Positions 59,768-64,000 of a stretch of 64,000 bases of DNA are shown one piece after another. The notes under the pieces were generated by a model. That model had not been told where the DNA came from and searched no databases. It saw only the letters and a list, made by a program, of their open reading frames with translations. Source of the DNA: Betaproteobacteria bacterium Ga0077526 (GTDB lineage: Bacteria; Pseudomonadota; Gammaproteobacteria; Burkholderiales; Ga0077523); assembly GCA_001464765.1 (NCBI GenBank), contig LNDV01000031.1:279417-343416 (forward strand), read 5' to 3'. Made by a program: the position numbers and the translations under genes. The first letter of the stretch is position 1. Every line of letters starts with the position of its first letter.

Positions 59768-60424
59768 TCAGCGAAGCTTGACAAGCAGTTCGGCGCGCGA
59801 CTGGACGCCGTGGGCGCGCAGGAGCGCTGTCACGTGCATCTTCACGGTCGCTTCCGCGATCTGCAGGCGGGTGGCGATGACCTTGTTCGGCAGCCCTTCC
59901 AGCAGCAGCGACAGGATCTCGCGCTGCCGGGGGGTGATGTCCGTCAGAGACACCGGGGGCGCAGACTCCGCCACCGGGCTCCGGCCGGCGGGCAGCGCCC
60001 GCAGCACGTCGGTGGGAATGTAACGACCGCCGGCGAGCACCAGTTCGATCGCCTTCAGCATGAGCGAACCGTCGAGGGACTTGGGAAGAAATCCCGCCAC
60101 ACCGGCATCGAGCAGCCGGGCCATGGTCGGGGCATCGCCCGTGCCGGAAACCACGAGGATGGGGATGCCCGGGTGGCGCTGCATCAGGCTGCACACCGCA
60201 GCCTCGCCGCCGAAGTGGGGCATCGCCAGATCGATGAGCAGCAGATCCCAGCGGGAACCCTGAGCGAGAAGCCGCTCGAGCGCAGGGCCATCCGCCGCCT
60301 CGCCGACGACCACGGACGGGTTCCAGTGGCGCAGGAGCTGGCACATCCCGATTCGGACCAGATCGTGATCGTCCGCCACGACGATGGCGGGTGCATTTCC
60401 GGAGTCGATGACAGACGGTTCCAT
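59768..60424 (-). CDS. NarL/LuxR-family response regulator
   Basis: A 218-aa two-domain regulator. The receiver domain has acidic Asp18/Asp19, phosphoacceptor Asp65 in LLLIDLAMPHFGG, and Lys115 in LPKSLDG. The output is a LuxR-type HTH (LTDITPRQREILSLLLEGLP NKVIATRLQIAEATVKMHVT). Its gene is tail-to-tail with the hybrid kinase, 25 nt between stops, so it is the probable cognate partner. Likely targets are the neighbouring giant gene and PEP-CTERM gene; this is inference. Confidence 0.93.
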   Translation of the reverse strand: MEPSVIDSGNAPAIVVADDHDLVRIGMCQLLRHWNPSVVVGEAADGPALERLLAQGSRWDLLLIDLAMPHFGGEAAVCSLMQRHPGIPILVVSGTGDAPTMARLLDAGVAGFLPKSLDGSLMLKAIELVLAGGRYIPTDVLRALPAGRSPVAESAPPVSLTDITPRQREILSLLLEGLPNKVIATRLQIAEATVKMHVTALLRAHGVQSRAELLVKLR

Positions 60425-60570
60425 TCGCTTCGAAAACTGATGGGGATCGGCGCGGACACGATCGCGCCGACGGGGGAAACGACAAGTCCCGATGCTAACG
60501 CATCAGCCTGTCTGCCGGGCGATCGTGGGGGGAGTCAAACGGGCACCACGCGCCGGATCGCGGAACAGGA

Positions 60571-60602
60571 AAAGAAAACGCCCCCGCCTGGGGCGGGGGC
60601 GC
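60571..60602 (-). terminator. Rho-independent terminator of the PEP-CTERM gene
   Basis: Minus-strand stem of about 10 GC pairs (GCGCCCCCGCC with GGCGGGGGCG and a short loop) followed by TTTTCTTTTCC. It lies about 22 nt beyond the stop of the PEP-CTERM gene. Confidence 0.9.
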
Positions 60603-60623
60603 TGAGGAGTGATACGACCTGCG

Positions 60624-61322
60624 TCAGGCGCGCTTGCTGCGCACCAGGGCCAGGATGCCCAGCCCCGCGAAGAACAGGGCCCAGGTCTCCGGCTCGGGAA
60701 CCGGGGCGTTCACGCCGCTGACCGTCGTCGTGAGATACATGGCATCCCACGAACTGTTGACCGAGGTGCCGCGCAACTCGAGGGTGTTGATACCCTGGAC
60801 GAAGGCGTTGCTGCCGGCCGCGATGCTGAACGCGATATCGGATTGGAACGTGTAGCCCCCATTGGCATGGGTACCGGGAACCAGCGTGCCGTTGAGATAC
60901 AGGCCGGCCGACGAATCCGCGACGCGCAGTTCGCCGGCGAGGCTGACGGTGTCGAGGTCGAAGGCCGTGAGGTCGAAGGTACGACGGGCGAAAATGATGT
61001 TGGAGATCCCCCAGGTCGTTGCCGGGTCCGACGCGGTTACATCCGGCGTCGAGATCCACGCGGCGCTGCCGTCGACGGTTTCCATCCCGCAGCAGATCTG
61101 CCCGGTGGGGGCCGGGTAGATGACTCGCGCCGCCGTGAAGGTTGTGCCATTGGTCGAGATGGTCCAGAAGGGATCCAGCGTCCCCGCGGCAAGCACCGAC
61201 CCGGCAGCGTCGGTGCCGGTGTTCAGGTTGATCGTGGTGTTGGCGGCGAGGGGCACGGCATGGCCGGCGGCAGAAAAACCTGCGCCCAGCACGATGGCGG
61301 CGAATACGGCGATGGACTTCAT
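60624..61322 (-). CDS. PEP-CTERM sorting-domain exported protein
   Basis: A 232-aa exported protein. ATG 61322 follows AGGAG by 8 nt and begins a Sec signal peptide (MKSIAVFAAIVLGAGFSAAG HA). The mature part is a beta-sandwich-like domain (YLNGTLVPGTHANGG, FVQGINTLELRG) reminiscent of carbohydrate-binding or jellyroll modules in this class. It ends with a canonical anchor: VPEPETWALFFAGLGILALV then RSKRA. Such proteins are cleaved and anchored by exosortase, linked to exopolysaccharide export. It ends at its own terminator and is followed by the response regulator gene. The second PEP-CTERM protein in the window. Confidence 0.88.
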   Translation of the reverse strand: MKSIAVFAAIVLGAGFSAAGHAVPLAANTTINLNTGTDAAGSVLAAGTLDPFWTISTNGTTFTAARVIYPAPTGQICCGMETVDGSAAWISTPDVTASDPATTWGISNIIFARRTFDLTAFDLDTVSLAGELRVADSSAGLYLNGTLVPGTHANGGYTFQSDIAFSIAAGSNAFVQGINTLELRGTSVNSSWDAMYLTTTVSGVNAPVPEPETWALFFAGLGILALVRSKRA

Positions 61323-61563
61323 GGAAGGGTCTCCTGGCGAAGCGTCTTGGTGTACCGAAACCGCCGCGAGCCGATGGTCGGCGACATCGCAGAGTTTCGT
61401 GTTCGACGGAGTCGTCAGCAGATTCTGTTCCTGTTGCGGTGCGGCCGAGCCTCTCTCTCCGGGAGCCGGGAGCGGATCGCACGGCCCGCCAATTCCCTGT
61501 TGGAGTTGCCGTCAAAGCCTTCGACAGAAAGGCGGCGCCTGATTCATCGACGCCGCGACCGCA
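61323..61563. other. Spacer upstream of the PEP-CTERM gene
   Basis: This 241-bp stretch should hold the PEP-CTERM promoter, but no convincing sigma-70 or sigma-54 element, small gene or RNA structure was seen. The remaining spacer to 61778 is REP elements. Confidence 0.4.
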
Positions 61564-61589
61564 TCCCCGGACAGAGTTCGGGCTACGAA
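61564..61589. repeat. Degenerate REP-like fragment
   Basis: TCCCCGGACAGAG-TTCGGGCTACG keeps only the outer arms of the REP family. Confidence 0.45.
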
Positions 61590-61605
61590 CATCGATCAGC
61601 GCGAC

Positions 61606-61644
61606 CGTGGCCCGGACGAGGGGCGAACGCGCCGACTCCGGGGA
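61606..61644. repeat. REP-like palindrome
   Basis: CGTGGCCCGGACGAGGGGCG...CGACTCCGGGGA copy, one base off the usual GTAGCCC start. Confidence 0.85.
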
Positions 61645-61664
61645 TCGGCGCGAACAGGGACGTT

Positions 61665-61701
61665 GTCCCCGGAGTCGGCCGTTCGGCCTCGTCCGGGCTA
61701 C
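61665..61701. repeat. REP-like palindrome, inverse orientation
   Basis: GTCCCCGGAGTCGG...CCTCGTCCGGGCTAC copy, paired with the flanking copies in alternating orientation. Confidence 0.88.
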
Positions 61702-61719
61702 AAAATCGATTGCCGCGCC

Positions 61720-61758
61720 CGTAGCCCGGACGAGCGCCAGGGGCGCGACTCCGGGGAC
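61720..61758. repeat. REP-like palindrome at the second giant gene 3' end
   Basis: CGTAGCCCGGACGAGCGCCA...GCGACTCCGGGGAC copy, 20 nt after the stop of the second giant gene, exactly mirroring the REP after the first (27488-27526), including the short sequence between REP and stop. Confidence 0.9.
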
Positions 61759-61778
61759 AACGTCCCGACAAACTCGCC

Positions 61779-64000
61779 CTACTTCACCCCGCGCAGCCGC
61801 GCCAGCGCCTTCAGCAACCCGCCCTTCAGCGCTGAACCCGTCTCTCCACCTCCCGTCTCGATCTGACCCAACCTCTGGCTCAGATCCTTCGCCCACGGCG
61901 CGCTCTTCCACTCCGCCGGGCTGACCGCCGGCACCGGCGCACTCACCGTCTCCGGCGCGCTCAGCTTCTCCGCCCAGTTCACCGCCGTTCCCACGTTGCC
62001 CGGCAACGCCAGCGGCCCCGCGCTTCGCAGGCTCGAGGCGCTCACCGCCGCCATGCCCTGCACCGGCGGGGCCGGCGGCACCGGCAGGACGACGCTGACC
62101 ACCGCATCCTTCGTGTCCCGGCCCACCACATTGGGCTCACGGCTGGAGAACTGCGTGTCGTTGTAGACCACCGCCTGCAGGTCGATCAGCTGAGCGCCGG
62201 CACTCGCCGTCGGCTTCACCGCAAAGTCCAGTTCCAGCAGTTCCGTCACGCCCGCGCCCAGTGCATTCAACCGCGCGAGGTCGATCGTGATCACACCGCC
62301 GCTGTTGCGGATCAGCTTGTAGTCGAAGCTCTCCGTCATCCGGAATCCGCGGTACTCCAGCGAACCCTCGTCGAACCGGATCGTCGCCCTCAGGCTCTCC
62401 AGCCCTTCGCTCCCGTCGACCACCAGCGGCACGCTCACCAGCGCCCCGGGGCTCACGCTCTGGCTGCCTTCCAGCCCCACCGAACGCACCGCATCCCCGA
62501 ACCGCACCGGCTGCACATTCCTCGGCAGTGCAGGCACCTCCACCCGCGGCTGACCCTGCACGAACTGCAGGAACCGGTTCACGTCCAGGCTCGAGAACTG
62601 TCCGTTGCCGTTGAAGTCCCCCACGATGATCGGATCGATCGTCGGGAACGACGCAAACCCCGTGTCCTGGCCGTTCACCACTCGGCTCAGCCTCTGCACG
62701 TCCGCCATGCTGTAGCCGCCGTTGCCCGTCACGTCCATGAAGTACGACGACACGTGCAGGAACTCGTCGCCCACGGCCGTTTCCACGGCGGCGCCCGGAC
62801 CCCGGATGAGCGAAATCGCGCCCCACTTGGGCAGGCCCGCCCCGTTCTCCGCCCCGTCTGGCACCGACACCTGAAGCGACAGCGGCGAACTCGTGCCCGC
62901 GGGCAGCGGCGTATCGAAGAGAACCTCGAAGCGCGTCCCTCCGGGAATGTCCTGGCGGCGCAGGGTGCCGTTGATACCGTTCGCGAACTGCGCGCCGTCG
63001 ATCACCAACTGACGCGCGTCGTGCAACAGCTCGAAGGAAAGACTCGTCACACCCGCCGTCTGCGTCAGACGCAACGGCAGGACCGCGCTCTGCCCGGGGC
63101 CCCGCGCAAAGTCGGGCAGGCTCAGGACGGACGCGCTCGACGGCGCCACCGTGAACACCCGCGAGTAGTCGTCGCCGGCGATCCCGTCGCCATTGCCGTC
63201 CAGCGCCCCACCGGCGATGTCGCGCAGGCCACCCGCCCCCCCGCGTACCGTCAGCGTGTACGTGTCCGGCGCCAGCACTCCGCCCGTCTTCACGAAACTC
63301 AGACCCTGGCCGTTCGCATCCAGCACCAGCGAGCCTCGTACCGCCCCCGTCGTCGCACCGATCAGCGTGATGTCCGGCGCACCGAGCCCCGCGTCGCGCG
63401 CGTCGTACAGATTCAATACGCTCGGATCGATGGCCCGGTCGAATCCCAGGTGGAAGCCGCTCGGCGTCCAAACCACATTGGGAATACGCAGCCAGTTAGG
63501 CGTGACGTTGATCGTCACGACGCCACTATCGAACCCGCCATAGCCGTCGCGGATCGTGTAGGCGAAGTCGGTCACGCCCACGAATCCGCTCGTCGGCGTG
63601 AACGTGAAGCTGCCGTTCGTCTGCAGCTGCACCGACCCCTCCAGATCGCCTGGGATCACCGACCACACCGTCAGCGTGTCGCCGTCGGGATCTGTGTCGT
63701 TGCCCAGCACCCCGGGCACGCTCACCGTCAGCGGCGTGTTCGAGCGCGTCTCGTACGTGTCGTCCGTCGCTACAGGCGCGGTGTTCGTCACGTTGATCGT
63801 CACCACGCCACTGTCGAACCCACCGTAGCCGTCACGGATCGTGTAGAGGAAGTCCGTCACACCCACAAAACCATTCGTAGGCGTGAACGTGAAGCTTCCG
63901 TTCGCCTGCAGCTGCACCGAGCCCTCCAGATCGCCCGGGGTCACCGACCACACCGTCAGCGTGTCGCCATCCGCATCCGTGTCGTTGCCCAGCACCCCAG
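61779..64000 (-). CDS. 3' part of a second giant cadherin-like/cohesin-dockerin surface protein
   Basis: The C-terminal ~740 residues of a gene that continues past the right edge. Two VCBS/cadherin-like repeats (VLGNDTDPDGDTLTVWSVIP, GSFTFTPTSGFVGVTDFAYT IRDGYGGFDSGVVTINV) are followed by a Big-type domain, a cohesin-like domain, a dockerin (DVTGNGGYSMADV, DFNGNGQFSSLDV), a second cohesin-like domain and the tail ending LKALARLRGVK. From the dockerin to the stop codon it is nearly identical to the first giant protein, at DNA level too, whereas the region just before the dockerin is clearly diverged. It may carry the same N-terminal LEPR-XLL motif, which is not visible here. The two presumably share secretion and anchoring. 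Confidence 0.9.
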   Translation of the reverse strand, partial: GVLGNDTDADGDTLTVWSVTPGDLEGSVQLQANGSFTFTPTNGFVGVTDFLYTIRDGYGGFDSGVVTINVTNTAPVATDDTYETRSNTPLTVSVPGVLGNDTDPDGDTLTVWSVIPGDLEGSVQLQTNGSFTFTPTSGFVGVTDFAYTIRDGYGGFDSGVVTINVTPNWLRIPNVVWTPSGFHLGFDRAIDPSVLNLYDARDAGLGAPDITLIGATTGAVRGSLVLDANGQGLSFVKTGGVLAPDTYTLTVRGGAGGLRDIAGGALDGNGDGIAGDDYSRVFTVAPSSASVLSLPDFARGPGQSAVLPLRLTQTAGVTSLSFELLHDARQLVIDGAQFANGINGTLRRQDIPGGTRFEVLFDTPLPAGTSSPLSLQVSVPDGAENGAGLPKWGAISLIRGPGAAVETAVGDEFLHVSSYFMDVTGNGGYSMADVQRLSRVVNGQDTGFASFPTIDPIIVGDFNGNGQFSSLDVNRFLQFVQGQPRVEVPALPRNVQPVRFGDAVRSVGLEGSQSVSPGALVSVPLVVDGSEGLESLRATIRFDEGSLEYRGFRMTESFDYKLIRNSGGVITIDLARLNALGAGVTELLELDFAVKPTASAGAQLIDLQAVVYNDTQFSSREPNVVGRDTKDAVVSVVLPVPPAPPVQGMAAVSASSLRSAGPLALPGNVGTAVNWAEKLSAPETVSAPVPAVSPAEWKSAPWAKDLSQRLGQIETGGGETGSALKGGLLKALARLRGVK

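Noticed and set aside
61439..61924. Plus-strand frame of 161 codons across REP copies
   Set aside because: It runs through REP palindromes and the antisense of the second giant gene, with no coding signal.

Overview
The window is a GC-rich chromosomal segment from a Gram-negative bacterium, most likely a betaproteobacterium. This rests on gene content: PEP-CTERM proteins, an OmpA-type lipoprotein, an MscL, a Bat/MoxR operon, REP-like palindromes and a LEPR-XLL giant surface protein. No rRNA, tRNA, CRISPR array, insertion sequence or phage gene was recognised.

Left third (1-12 kb): a pxpA (5-oxoprolinase subunit A) gene cut by the left edge, divergent from a LysR regulator; a TPR-fucosyltransferase-like fusion; a small membrane protein; a PEP-CTERM protein divergent from an acyl-CoA ligase; an OmpA/TSP3 lipoprotein; an M20 peptidase overlapping an NlpC/P60 lipoprotein; mscL; and a two-gene unit (50-aa small protein plus degenerate GGDEF protein) behind a strongly folded leader. 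Next, 12.4-20.2 kb on the minus strand is one five-gene Bat-type operon (membrane protein, MoxR ATPase, DUF58, two VWA membrane proteins). All four of its junctions are 4-nt NTGA overlaps.

Middle (20.3-27.3 kb): a sulfatase-like protein lacking key active-site residues, then a small-acid/CoA metabolism set (FMN alpha-hydroxy-acid oxidase, PEP mutase/isocitrate lyase-family oxaloacetate decarboxylase candidate, cyclase-family hydrolase, class III CoA-transferase) and a small membrane protein. Two spacers here carry arrays of an 8-bp GTGAAGNN repeat, and REP palindromes are common.

Right half (27.5-64 kb): one uninterrupted minus-strand gene of about 30 kb (about 9,994 codons) encodes a modular giant surface or matrix protein: LEPR-XLL motif, BNR-type beta-propeller region, long beta-sandwich repeats, about 3.7 kb of RTX repeats, four beta-helix supermodules with malectin-like and carbohydrate-binding-like insertions, cadherin-like and Calx-beta domains, two cohesin-like domains around a dockerin, and a conserved tail. 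A 23-codon reading frame ends in an ATGA overlap with its start. Upstream lie a divergent hybrid histidine kinase, a convergent LuxR-type response regulator, a second PEP-CTERM protein, and the 3' end of a second giant gene whose dockerin and C-terminal regions are nearly identical to the first. This right half looks like an extracellular matrix/adhesion locus with its own signalling pair; that functional link is inferred from position.
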